DNA from: a virus
Direction: 5' to 3' (one strand)
IMG/VR virus record: IMGVR_UViG_3300008114_000270
Location: 1 to 22,602 of that record
Length of the DNA: 22,602 nucleotides
Of the stretch, positions 12,577 through 20,882 are shown one piece after another. Below the pieces are notes generated by a model that was given only the letters and a program-made list of their open reading frames with translations, ran no database searches and had not been told where the DNA came from. The first letter of the stretch is position 1. Every line of letters starts with the position of its first letter. The translations under genes and the position numbers were made by a program.

Positions 12577-14315
12577 TAGTTTATTTTTAACAATGTTACT
12601 TTACCATTTGCCCAATCAAGCGGCTCTTTATAGGTGATTGTTGCTGCACTCTTCTCATCAATCCACTCTATTCTGAGCACCTCACACCATTTATTGTTGG
12701 TAAAAATATAATTATTGTTCTGCAAAGATACAAATTGAGATTGTCTTAATCTTATTCGAGCCTCTTCGTGTATAATATAATCATTATTTGCTATGAAATT
12801 AATGTAATGAAACTCATCCCATAGGGCTGTTGCACTGTATCTGGTATCATAGAATTGAGTGTCAAGGCTTACCTTATTTCCACCTGCAGGTGCCTGCTTA
12901 ACATATAAACTTTTTGTAATACCAAAGTATTCATTAGATACCTTTAACACGTTTATTCTATCCAATACCTGAGCAACATAATTTGTTGCATTGCCAATGC
13001 CAATAGATGCAAATGTGGATGTAACAGAATCTGCCAGGGCAAAGAATGGAATTGCCAACAGCTCAATGAAACTCAACTTTCCTTTTGGAGCTCCCATTGC
13101 AAAGTTAATTCTAACCTCATTCAATCCTTTTATTGTAACAAGGTCTGCATTGGTTGTTGGAACGTTATTCTCAGTTGAGTACTCCGCTTGATGCCTTGCA
13201 AACATCTTACCATCCACAGTGTGAGCATCAGTGTAATCTAATGTGTAAGCTATGTAATATCTCTTCCATGTCTCTTCTGTATTGTAAGTGAATTGCTCAT
13301 CCCTTTCCGGTTGCATGTTTAATGCAGGATCAATCTGTAAGGATGTCTGATTATCAAGCCAGTCTCTTCTCTCAATTCTCACAGTCTTATTTACAGGATC
13401 AATGAATAACTTTGCATTGAATTGCTTTAACACCTCATCAAGCCATGCTCCAAAGGTTGGAGTAGTGTCAGATGCAGAGCATGTTGGTTTATTCTTTGGA
13501 TCTGCTAAGTCATTAGATATACCATCAAAGAAACTATCATTATCCTCATTCAATGGAACCGGCAAAGTAAACCAACCTGGTTGAACGTTGAATATTGTAT
13601 CAGATGGAAGTGGAGTATATCCTAAAAATTGACATCCTTTGTTGAATATCTCTGAGTAATACAACCCTTTGAAGTACTTTATTCGAGGGAATAATATAGG
13701 GAATAATTGACTAAGTAATGATATAATGGCAGCCAATACACTTATCCAGTAAATGATTTGAATTACCCACTTTAACGCACCCTGCAATGGAGTGGTTGTG
13801 GTTTCTGCAAGTCTATCTGCAAAGTCTTTGATTGATTGTACTAATTGAATAGTCATCATAAATATTGAGACACTCAATTGAAATGCCATCATAGCAGCGT
13901 CATCCCTTACAACTATATATCCTAATCTTTTAGTGTCAAAATAGGTTGGATTATCTTTGATCATCAAATCAAATGAAGTACCTCGAGCTTTCTCCCAGAA
14001 TGTGTCTGAGCCATTACGCCTCTTTAACTTGACCTCAATCTCATGCTGTCTGACAATAGGCTTAGCACTTGAATCTGACAAGTCAATGTAGTAATCAAGT
14101 GTAATGTTACCATCCATCTCAACAGTGTAAGGAATGCCCAGGAACAAACCATTATTTTGTATCCATGTTTTGATATATTGATTTGCCTCTCTTGGTAGGA
14201 TAAGAGTATCCACATTCAAACTCAATACATCTGGATTGCCTGTGAAGTCACTCACTACCCCAATTGAATCCCTGTTACGTGGACTTACCTCAATGCCATT
14301 TAATAAATGTCTCAT
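12576..14315 (-). CDS. Baseplate hub / tail-associated protein with membrane-like segments
   Basis: A 579-residue protein coded directly after the tape measure, where distal tail and hub proteins sit in siphoviruses. The first 120 residues look like a distal-tail type beta domain (DVLSLNVDTLILPREANQYIKTWI). Two hydrophobic stretches follow: about 140-160 (AAMMAFQLSVSIFMMTIQLV) and about 181-209 (LKWVIQIIYWISVLAAIISL onward), long enough to span a membrane. The C-terminal half (about 290-579) has the alternating strands of tail-hub proteins, with a DPVNKTVRIERRDWL portion. The gene has ATGA overlap with the tape measure gene. The membrane-like part may be buried in the tip and inserted into the host on DNA ejection; this is inference. 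Confidence 0.78.
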   Translation of the reverse strand: MRHLLNGIEVSPRNRDSIGVVSDFTGNPDVLSLNVDTLILPREANQYIKTWIQNNGLFLGIPYTVEMDGNITLDYYIDLSDSSAKPIVRQHEIEVKLKRRNGSDTFWEKARGTSFDLMIKDNPTYFDTKRLGYIVVRDDAAMMAFQLSVSIFMMTIQLVQSIKDFADRLAETTTTPLQGALKWVIQIIYWISVLAAIISLLSQLFPILFPRIKYFKGLYYSEIFNKGCQFLGYTPLPSDTIFNVQPGWFTLPVPLNEDNDSFFDGISNDLADPKNKPTCSASDTTPTFGAWLDEVLKQFNAKLFIDPVNKTVRIERRDWLDNQTSLQIDPALNMQPERDEQFTYNTEETWKRYYIAYTLDYTDAHTVDGKMFARHQAEYSTENNVPTTNADLVTIKGLNEVRINFAMGAPKGKLSFIELLAIPFFALADSVTSTFASIGIGNATNYVAQVLDRINVLKVSNEYFGITKSLYVKQAPAGGNKVSLDTQFYDTRYSATALWDEFHYINFIANNDYIIHEEARIRLRQSQFVSLQNNNYIFTNNKWCEVLRIEWIDEKSAATITYKEPLDWANGKVTLLKIN

Positions 14316-16525
14316 GATCTAACTTTGAATCTGTTGTATATTGTCGTATTACCTTTGCGAGTGGACTGTACTATCTCCATTGCTGACTGTGTTATCTCTC
14401 CCAGTTGGATGTTGGTTTCTGGTTTGTGTTTGATAACCTCTTTTAAGTCTCTCAACTCATTAACCATAATAGCCAAATCCAATGAGCTATGAGCCACATC
14501 CTGACCAACTAACCGCCCATTTTGATACTCCATTGCAAGCCTTGTTAACTGCTCATTTGTTAAGTTACCTATCTGATCATTCAATGACTTAGGAATAACT
14601 CTCTCATGTGGATGTAACACAGCGTGAAAGCCTCCTTTACCATCTACTCCTCCACCTCTTCCAGTGTCCTCTGTTCCATCGTAGAACATTGGCAGTGAAC
14701 TAATGAAAGCCTGTAATAAACTTGCATCCTTAATAGTATTCATTAGGGCTGTTTTAGGATCCTTTGCAGCGTGACTTGCATAGGTTTGGTATATGGTATT
14801 AGCCAGCTCCATCCTTTGCTGTCTCTTTTGCTCTCTCTCTTTTTTCCTGTTGGACTCTGCAATGATACGCTCTTGCTCAGCTAATGATTGTTGTGCATTG
14901 ATGTTACCATTGGCTGCTAAATCTCGATAGAAATCTGCTTGCTTTTGAGCCGCTGCAATCTCTTTATCTATCAATGCAATTCTCTCATCAGATTGTTTCT
15001 TTAAAAAGTCAGTAGCCTTTTGTGCGAACTCCTGTGTAGTTTTTAATTTTTCTTCATTCTTTTTTCTATCACTTTCCTTTTGCTCTTGATCTGCCTTATC
15101 CTCCGCTGCTTTGATTTGTTTGTTTCTATTTTTATAAGCTAATGCAGTGAGTTTATCATACTCCTCCTGAGTAATTTTCTTCTCATCTAATTGGTTCTGC
15201 AATGCCCACAACTCATCCTGGTAAGCATCTTCAATTAGTTTCTTATCCTTTGCAAGTCCATCCTTCATTAAGGCTGTCTCTGCATCTCTTAATTTCTTTT
15301 GAGCATCATAAATTCTTTGATCATCTGCAATCATTTGAGCAACCAATTTAGCCTCTGCCTCTGCATCAATAGCATCCCATTTGTCATTGATTTCTTTTTG
15401 CTTTGCTCTAATACTCTCTTGATATTGAGCCTGTAATTGTGCTATCTTAGCCGCCTTCTCTTTGTCATCTTTGAGCTCAGTGTTTGCATCCTCTAATTTA
15501 CGCTTGTAATCAAGAGCCAACGCATCTAAATCTTTTTTCCTGCTCTCCTCTCTGATTGCCATTTTCTCATCCTCTAATCTGCGTTGGATATCAATCTCAC
15601 TTTGAGCAGTATCATTGGCATTATTTATTGCGTCTTTTGATGCATTTTTATTACCTTCTTTTTGGCTAAGTATCAATCCATCTCGCTCTCCTTTCATTTG
15701 TGTAACAACTAACTTTTGTGCATCAATTGCCTTTTTACTTTCCTCATTTATTGACTTTGGATCAAATAATAAACCAGATAAAAAGTCAGCCCCCTGAGCA
15801 GTCATCTTACTAATTTCTTTATTGATATTTGTTGTTGCAATTTTACCAATCCCCAATGCCTCACTAACTAAGTTGGCAGTCTCAAGTACAGCATCAATTG
15901 GTAAGGCCATGGCTCTAAACACAAGCATGTAACCTTCCAACTGCATTCTAAAAAACATTTCAGCATATCCCTTATTCCTTACAGCCGCATCATATTCTAA
16001 CTTAGCAGTCATTTCAAGTGACTTCAATTTGTTTTCTGCAAGTTTAATATCTGTATTAAGTTGATTAATCTTATATTGAATAATCTCCTTTTCACTTTTG
16101 CCCTGTAGTTTTAAAGTGTTTTCTTGAGCGTTAAGCATCTCACCTTTTAACTTATTGGCTGCAATATCTTTATCCAGTTGTTGATTGTATTTCTTTTGCT
16201 CTGCAGATACACCACCAACAGCCGCCTTAATATCATCCCAATAAGCAACCACAGTACCCAATGCGACAACCAAAAGTCCTATCCCAGTTGCTGCAATACC
16301 ACCCCTAATACCACTCAATGCAGCCTTAGCAGATTTGCCCATGTTTGTGAATCCTGTACTTCCCGCTGCAACAGCTGTATTTTGAGCATTTTGAGCAGCT
16401 GTAAATTGAAAAGTTTTAGCAATTGCCGCTGTGAATCCTGCCCTAATCTCAGTAAGCATGTCACCTAATCCACCCAATGTCTTTAATGCATCACCTAATC
16501 CGGCAAGAGCCTGAAGTTTTGCCAT
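14312..16525 (-). CDS. Tape measure protein, C-terminal part
   Basis: A 737-residue frame from ATG 16525, beginning MAKLQALAGLGDALKTLGGL. A longer frame reaches 16579, but its first 18 residues do not look like this family. Residues about 76-95 are a hydrophobic span (GIAATGIGLLVVALGTVVAY), as in most tape measure proteins, followed by long charged helices and coiled coils (about 105-590) and the typical C-terminal FYDGTEDTG and GKGGFHAVLHPHERVIP stretch at 614-645. This protein would set tail length and pass into the host membrane. The first part of the usual protein lies in another frame, 16491-17309; the two overlap by 35 bp. The join is therefore a split gene, a +1 shift or a real deletion (see findings). 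Confidence 0.9.
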   Translation of the reverse strand: MAKLQALAGLGDALKTLGGLGDMLTEIRAGFTAAIAKTFQFTAAQNAQNTAVAAGSTGFTNMGKSAKAALSGIRGGIAATGIGLLVVALGTVVAYWDDIKAAVGGVSAEQKKYNQQLDKDIAANKLKGEMLNAQENTLKLQGKSEKEIIQYKINQLNTDIKLAENKLKSLEMTAKLEYDAAVRNKGYAEMFFRMQLEGYMLVFRAMALPIDAVLETANLVSEALGIGKIATTNINKEISKMTAQGADFLSGLLFDPKSINEESKKAIDAQKLVVTQMKGERDGLILSQKEGNKNASKDAINNANDTAQSEIDIQRRLEDEKMAIREESRKKDLDALALDYKRKLEDANTELKDDKEKAAKIAQLQAQYQESIRAKQKEINDKWDAIDAEAEAKLVAQMIADDQRIYDAQKKLRDAETALMKDGLAKDKKLIEDAYQDELWALQNQLDEKKITQEEYDKLTALAYKNRNKQIKAAEDKADQEQKESDRKKNEEKLKTTQEFAQKATDFLKKQSDERIALIDKEIAAAQKQADFYRDLAANGNINAQQSLAEQERIIAESNRKKEREQKRQQRMELANTIYQTYASHAAKDPKTALMNTIKDASLLQAFISSLPMFYDGTEDTGRGGGVDGKGGFHAVLHPHERVIPKSLNDQIGNLTNEQLTRLAMEYQNGRLVGQDVAHSSLDLAIMVNELRDLKEVIKHKPETNIQLGEITQSAMEIVQSTRKGNTTIYNRFKVRS

Positions 16526-17309
16526 GCACACCAATTTGCCCTGCCTTGGCAACAGAACCAGCAAAGTTTTCCATTGCACTACCTGCAGTGGCTTTTACCA
16601 CAGCATTAGTATCTGCAATCTGGTCCTTTAATGCACCGGCTTGCTGTGTCATTTGTTGGAATCTTGGATCAGATGAGTCCATGTTCTGCAATTGCTGAGT
16701 TAACTCCCTTAATTGTAGCTTTAAACTCTTAGTCGCACCCTCATAATTACCTACATTTCTCTGATGTTGCCCAACAGTTGCATCAACTTTTTTGAGTTGT
16801 GCATCCAAACGTGTTACAGTATCAAGTAATTCTTTGCCCTCTGCTGTGTTTTCTTGGTTGGTAACTGCCAAATCTTTGTAAGCCTTGCGGGCTTTGTTTA
16901 ATTCTGCACTCAATTTACTGTAGGCACTTGCCTCACTTGATGCCAACTTAGCCGCTTTCTCCTGTTCCTTTGCTACCCTTGCAAGTTCCTGAGCCTGCAT
17001 CTTTTGGAGCTTGACAATTTCCTGCTCTGCCTTTATCTTTTGTTGGTCTGCCTGGGCTTTTAACTTCTCAATCTGTATTGATTGCTGCATTAACTTATTT
17101 GCCTGCTCTGTTGCCGCTCCAAATTGCTTTAATTGTGCAGTTGATGCCTGAGTATTGGCAGCAAGTTCACCTTTCAAACCTGTTGCAGTCGCTTTAAGTT
17201 CAGCCTGTAACTCATTAAACACTGCAAGTGTCTTAGTTGCTGAATCCCTAACTCCTTTGAACAGGTCTTCCTGCTCAAATAAATCACTGCTACTTATCTT
17301 TTTTGCCAT
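16491..17309 (-). CDS. Tape measure protein, N-terminal part
   Basis: A 272-residue protein, coiled-coil rich (Ala, Lys, Gln and Glu; e.g. EQANKLMQQSIQIEKLKAQA and AQELARVAKEQEKAAKLASS), starting MAKKISSSDLFEQEDLFKGV. The section about 145-250 (VGQHQRNVGNYEGATKSLKL through RFQQMTQQAGALKDQIADTN) is the common N-terminal motif of Bacteroidota-type tape measure proteins. It ends with FAGSVAKAGQIGV and then a short tail HGKTSGSCRIR that looks out of frame. The natural continuation, KLQALAGLGDALKTL, is in the +1 frame and begins 35 bp before this stop. It overlaps the 17290-17874 gene by 20 bp. Confidence 0.85.
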   Translation of the reverse strand: MAKKISSSDLFEQEDLFKGVRDSATKTLAVFNELQAELKATATGLKGELAANTQASTAQLKQFGAATEQANKLMQQSIQIEKLKAQADQQKIKAEQEIVKLQKMQAQELARVAKEQEKAAKLASSEASAYSKLSAELNKARKAYKDLAVTNQENTAEGKELLDTVTRLDAQLKKVDATVGQHQRNVGNYEGATKSLKLQLRELTQQLQNMDSSDPRFQQMTQQAGALKDQIADTNAVVKATAGSAMENFAGSVAKAGQIGVHGKTSGSCRIR

Positions 17310-17874
17310 TTTGTGCCTTTAAATAACGTTCATATTCTCTTTGTAGTGTAAAGAACTCTTTAACACTTATCTCCTTTGTCTTAATCCATTGACCTAACCA
17401 CTTCGACATGTGGATTAACATCTCCTCAATCCCTACTCCACCGCCTGCAGTGTTCAAAATATTCTTTAATCTGGTCTCTTCCATCTCAATCAAGGTCAAT
17501 TTAAACCGATCACCTGTAATTACATACTCCAGTTCCTGTATTGCCTTGTCTTTTATCACTTTCAATATCTTTGCATGCACCTTTGACAGTCCAAACTCCT
17601 TAATGTACTCATCATGTATCTGTTCCCACATGATTAAATCATTTTGCTCTGAGCCTTTTTGAGCCGTTCTAAGGAACTTTAACTCACCGCCTAAGCATTT
17701 ATACCAATTATAGATTGGAAGGTCCTCAATACTCTGATAATATCCTTCTAATCTCTTTGTCGTACCTTTCGAGGAGTTCGATTTGTAATTTATTTTTGCT
17801 CTCCTCAGTGAGCCCAATAATGCCCTCCCCGAATTTTGTAAATAAGTTATCATTGCCTTTAATTGGATCTGCAT
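17290..17874 (-). CDS. Tail assembly protein candidate (chaperone position)
   Basis: Position between the tube-side genes and the tape measure is where tail assembly chaperones lie in siphoviruses. The 194-residue frame has a likely real part from about residue 43 on (GYYQSIEDLPIYNWYKCLGG), continuing with helices IMWEQIHDEYIKEFGLSKVH, ITGDRFKLTLIEMEETRL and FTLQREYERYLKA. The first 48 residues lie on top of the 3' end of the upstream gene (149-bp overlap), and are basic and unlike the rest. Starts at 17874 and 17853 are ATG, but no ATG, GTG or TTG exists near the upstream stop; only an ATT at 17730. The start is therefore uncertain and a +1 frameshift fusion with the upstream gene is a possibility. 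Confidence 0.75.
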   Translation of the reverse strand: MQIQLKAMITYLQNSGRALLGSLRRAKINYKSNSSKGTTKRLEGYYQSIEDLPIYNWYKCLGGELKFLRTAQKGSEQNDLIMWEQIHDEYIKEFGLSKVHAKILKVIKDKAIQELEYVITGDRFKLTLIEMEETRLKNILNTAGGGVGIEEMLIHMSKWLGQWIKTKEISVKEFFTLQREYERYLKAQNGKKDK

Positions 17875-18196
17875 CTATTTCAAAAAAATCTTTTCCCAAC
17901 AAAAATACCATACTTCTGTAGAAATCACCACTATCAAACAAATTATATGGCTCACCTGCTCTCTTCCTACCATCACTTAACATCTCAGTAGTTTCAGAAT
18001 AAGTGGTGCGACCATTATCTTTATTCCTTAATGGATTACCTGTCTCATCAACACCCTCATTGAGTAACTGATCCTGTTGAATGTACTCCACTATGATAGT
18101 GTTCTGCAAGGTTTTATCTAAAAATACTCTCTTCCATACCTCATCTGGCTTTAAAAAAGCTGCAATATTATCCAGTAAGTTGATGGCCTCCTCCAT
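17726..18196 (-). CDS. Tail/neck structural protein, start corrected
   Basis: A 156-residue protein with start ATG at 18196 (MEEAINLLDNIAAFL). A longer reading to 18229 would run its N-terminus (MRVFFYTFDF) through the arm of the terminator hairpin at 18214-18252, so I chose the later ATG. The middle, with EGVDETGNPLRNKDNGRTTYS, then NLFDSGDFYRSMVFL and FGEGIIGLTEESKNKL, fits a widespread phage structural family with the pattern of Gly-Thr-Gly linker, a DTGDFY-like motif and a GLTEE end; it is usually near the neck or tail genes and its exact role is not known. It lies between the major tail protein and the assembly gene. The end overlaps the next gene heavily. Confidence 0.78.
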   Translation of the reverse strand: MEEAINLLDNIAAFLKPDEVWKRVFLDKTLQNTIIVEYIQQDQLLNEGVDETGNPLRNKDNGRTTYSETTEMLSDGRKRAGEPYNLFDSGDFYRSMVFLLGKDFFEIDADPIKGNDNLFTKFGEGIIGLTEESKNKLQIELLERYDKEIRRILSEY

Positions 18197-18213
18197 TTCA
18201 AAATCAAAGGTAT

Positions 18214-18252
18214 AAAAAAAGACTCGCACATTTCTGAACGAGTCTCTTTTTT
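18214..18252. terminator. Bidirectional terminator after major tail protein gene
   Basis: AGACTCG (18220-18226) pairs perfectly with CGAGTCT (18239-18245) across a 12-nt loop. On the minus strand the stem is followed by at least seven T (18214-18220), and a further A/T stretch outside the stem gives a matching T-run on the plus strand. It starts 20 bp after the stop of the major tail protein gene, inside the late operon, and should cut downstream expression in part. Confidence 0.85.
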
Positions 18253-18271
18253 GAGTTTATAGTTTGAACTA

Positions 18272-19177
18272 TTAAGCCGCTGTGAATGTTACAGAACCTG
18301 TAAATCCATCCTTAACAACTGACACTGTGTAGTCATCACCAGATACAAACGCTTTCAATAAAGTGTAAGTTCCTGCAGGTGACTCAGATACACCAGTTGG
18401 AGATCCTAATGATAACTGGTTGGTTACATCAAATATCTCCCAGTCAGACGTAGATGTCACACCTTGAAGTAAGATAGGGTTCAATGCTGTTCCATAATCA
18501 AATGTAGCATCCAATGTAACTGAAACAGTTGTAACCTGAGATGCAACCGCTAAGTTAACATCAATCAATCCAGTCAATGTGTTGAAGTCAAGGTTTGCCT
18601 CTGTTGCTGTAATCATGTACATAGTTGAATCATCAAACAAACGATCAAAGTCGAATGTTAACATGATTTTCTGTACAGTTGAATCTGTTGCAAACATGAA
18701 TGTAGGGTTCCATGATTGGTTATCTACAGGGATAGGATATAAATATCCATTCACTTTTGAACCAATTAAGTTACCTGTTACGTCAACAACATACACTCCG
18801 AAGTTCACACAACGACCTGCTTTCATTTTACCTAATAAGGTTGGAGTTGAATCCTCTCCCCATAACTCACCAGAGAATGATCTTTTACCTTCTCTTAGGA
18901 ATGCCATACGTCCTGAGTTAGCCTCTTCAAATTGAGACTCTGCCTTTGGTAATTCTACATTCTCAAATGCCGGTAAAGGGAACCATCTCTTTGATGCATC
19001 TGGCTCATTTACTAAGCTATTCCATGTTGGAAGTGGAGCAGATAAATCTATCCCGTTCAATGTTCCATCATTGGCATTCAATGGAACCATTATTAATTTA
19101 CTTGTTACGCTCTGAATAGGAACGCACCCTGGTCTCCCTGTGTTGCCAAGACCAGCATTACAATTACATCCTGCCAT
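18272..19177 (-). CDS. Major tail tube protein
   Basis: A 301-residue protein, beta-rich, in the classic position between head completion proteins and the tape measure module. The first 20 residues have an unusual Cys/Gly/Asn composition (MAGCNCNAGLGNTGRPGC). The body (about 25-205) has tube-type strands and a TFMFATDSTVQKIMLTFDFDRL region; residues about 215-301 look like an added Ig-like domain (SVTLDATFDYG, GVTSTSDWEIF, AGTYTLLKAF, YTVSVVKDGFTGSVTF). Ig-like C-terminal additions are well known on phage tube proteins and decorate the tail. The terminator immediately behind the gene agrees with a very highly expressed product. Assignment rests on position, size and fold pattern. Confidence 0.8.
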   Translation of the reverse strand: MAGCNCNAGLGNTGRPGCVPIQSVTSKLIMVPLNANDGTLNGIDLSAPLPTWNSLVNEPDASKRWFPLPAFENVELPKAESQFEEANSGRMAFLREGKRSFSGELWGEDSTPTLLGKMKAGRCVNFGVYVVDVTGNLIGSKVNGYLYPIPVDNQSWNPTFMFATDSTVQKIMLTFDFDRLFDDSTMYMITATEANLDFNTLTGLIDVNLAVASQVTTVSVTLDATFDYGTALNPILLQGVTSTSDWEIFDVTNQLSLGSPTGVSESPAGTYTLLKAFVSGDDYTVSVVKDGFTGSVTFTAA

Positions 19178-19189
19178 TTTTTCTATTTT

Positions 19190-19855
19190 TTAGCATTTAC
19201 AATTCTGTTTATATTTCGTTAATTTTATTCGTAGCTCAACACCACTTAAATTTGCATCCAATATGTTTTGAAAATAACCATTTGCCTGCTCAGTTCCAAA
19301 CCGAGTGAAGTTCACAACCTCATAGCCCTCCAGAGTTTTATATGATGGACTGTTATCAATCACCTCAATGAACTTGCCAGCGAGCTTACTCATTGGAACA
19401 ACAACATTATCAATGTGGTCCTTTGTGTAGTAGTTCACAATGTCAGTCTCATCAAGGAAAAATATCCTCAAGTCACTCTCCCATTCGTAAACACTTTCAC
19501 GTCCAAACTTTTGATATCTCACATCATGCAACAACCATACTAATGGAGTCTTTTGTGTGAGGTCATTGCTGACTGCTGTCCATTCATTGTTGGCTGCTAT
19601 CTTAGTGCCTGGCACAAAGTAAGGCTGTGGAAGTGTCAACACCCCTGTAGCATTACCTGCCTGAATCCACTCATCTGTCTCAATGGCTGTGATTAACAAT
19701 TGACCATTAATAGGATCTGTGATGTACTTTCCAACCCTTGCATAAGACGTGTCACATGTGATTGTCTTTTGCTGAATTGGATCATACAACCCAAGTATCT
19801 CATTATCTATCTGAGCAACTAAATCCTCAACTGCCTGTGATACATCCTGTGTCAT
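19190..19855 (-). CDS. Head-tail joining or tail completion protein
   Basis: A 221-residue protein, start ATG at 19855, chosen because it makes an ATGA overlap with the upstream stop; the alternative is a TTG at 19861. The N-terminal part is helical (SQAVEDLVAQIDNEILGL); the rest is mixed with strands (VWLLHDVRYQKFGRESVYEW, DLRIFFLDETDIVNYY). The C-terminal CKC ends the chain. Genes at this spot between connector and tail tube proteins usually code for tail terminator or neck proteins. No clear family motif is visible, so the role is from synteny only. Confidence 0.72.
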   Translation of the reverse strand: MTQDVSQAVEDLVAQIDNEILGLYDPIQQKTITCDTSYARVGKYITDPINGQLLITAIETDEWIQAGNATGVLTLPQPYFVPGTKIAANNEWTAVSNDLTQKTPLVWLLHDVRYQKFGRESVYEWESDLRIFFLDETDIVNYYTKDHIDNVVVPMSKLAGKFIEVIDNSPSYKTLEGYEVVNFTRFGTEQANGYFQNILDANLSGVELRIKLTKYKQNCKC

Positions 19856-20634
19856 AACCAATACGCTGTTAATTTAGGAACTCCTCTGAATTTTCTATAA
19901 TCACCTATGCCAACGTATGTAAGCTCTATTGTGGCATCATTATTCCCACCAGGTAAAGTGAACGTGTCACCTATTGTGTAGCCGGTTCCTGTTTGTGTTA
20001 TGGTAACCTCATCAACTACTCCTGAGCCATCCTCTATGATGTCAACTTTCAACCCTGTGCCTGTGCCTCCTGTTAAACTTACATTTGTTTGATTGACATA
20101 TCCAGTGCCCCCACTTGTCAAATTCAGTGTAACTGCTTGACCTAATGGGGGAGCTGTGGTATATCTTATGAAATCTCGAATTGAATTATAGGACCGTATT
20201 GCCTCATTATAACGAGTGTACATCATGCTGAATAAAGTATTAGCCACTGTACTGTTCTCATTATCTGGCTTAACTAATCCTATTGGCGTGATTTGGTTAC
20301 TCAAGTCTTTGACATATTCAAAATAAATAAATCCTTTCAACATCTCTTTTATCCCCTCTGAGTCCAATTGATTTACACCCTCATATATTCCATTGAAATA
20401 ATAAAAGTTGTATCCCATGTCCTCCGATAATGGATTAAATAAGACTAAGAAATTAGGGCTTTGAGGTACATTGTTTAATAGGTCACTTTTAAACTCATTG
20501 TAAAAAGTAATCCCAAACAACTCCTTTAAATATCTTGGCTCATACCGGTTGATATAATCCTGCAATTTAGCTTGATCATACATACCTGTAGATACTTGAT
20601 ATTTGCCCGTAAAATCTTGAATTGAAAGTATCAT
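19852..20634 (-). CDS. Head-tail connector with inserted beta domain
   Basis: A 260-residue protein. Residues 1-160 are mostly helical (YINRYEPRYLKELFGITFYN; GIKEMLKGFIYFEYVKDL; LFSMMYTRYNEAIRSYNSI), as in the head-tail adaptor proteins that follow the capsid gene in Bacteroidota phages, and the end (DYRKFRGVPKLTAYWL) belongs to that same fold. Between them, about 166-241, lies a Gly/Thr-rich beta stretch with two GTGY motifs (176-179, 216-219) and TGGTGTGLKVDII, like the repeated Ig- or adhesion-type modules of phage virion proteins. This looks like an insertion that may stick out from the neck. The ATG follows the previous stop by one base. Confidence 0.72.
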   Translation of the reverse strand: MILSIQDFTGKYQVSTGMYDQAKLQDYINRYEPRYLKELFGITFYNEFKSDLLNNVPQSPNFLVLFNPLSEDMGYNFYYFNGIYEGVNQLDSEGIKEMLKGFIYFEYVKDLSNQITPIGLVKPDNENSTVANTLFSMMYTRYNEAIRSYNSIRDFIRYTTAPPLGQAVTLNLTSGGTGYVNQTNVSLTGGTGTGLKVDIIEDGSGVVDEVTITQTGTGYTIGDTFTLPGGNNDATIELTYVGIGDYRKFRGVPKLTAYWL

Positions 20635-20635
20635 T

Positions 20636-20869
20636 TTATTTTATTTTACCATATCCTTTTTTAACCAATGCCTCTGCCTTTGAGCCTAACATCTTCCATA
20701 TTTGACCTTTTGCAAGGCCAGGGAAGGTGCCATTGCTAATGAATGTATACTCTTTGGATGGATCTAAGCTCACAGCCTCAACAGTTTCAACCGCCTCAAC
20801 CTGTGGAGCCTCAATCTTATTCTCAAGTTCTACATTAGCAACTTTCTTTTTGCGTGGTTTCTTTTCCAT
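20636..20869 (-). CDS. Small head-region hypothetical protein
   Basis: A 77-residue protein with a Lys-rich start (MEKKPRKKKVANV), an acidic low-complexity linker (EAPQVEAVETVEAV) and a compact C-terminal part (EYTFISNGTFPGLAKGQIWKM) that looks like a small SH3-like or beta fold. It lies between the capsid and connector genes, where small head proteins are often found. Function unknown; it may act as capsid decoration or packaging-linked. Confidence 0.75.
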   Translation of the reverse strand: MEKKPRKKKVANVELENKIEAPQVEAVETVEAVSLDPSKEYTFISNGTFPGLAKGQIWKMLGSKAEALVKKGYGKIK

Positions 20870-20882
20870 AATGGATTGAATT

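Noticed and set aside
18579-18935. 118-codon plus-strand open frame across the major tail protein gene
   Set aside because: Antisense shadow of a well-supported structural gene; no plausible promoter or protein pattern.
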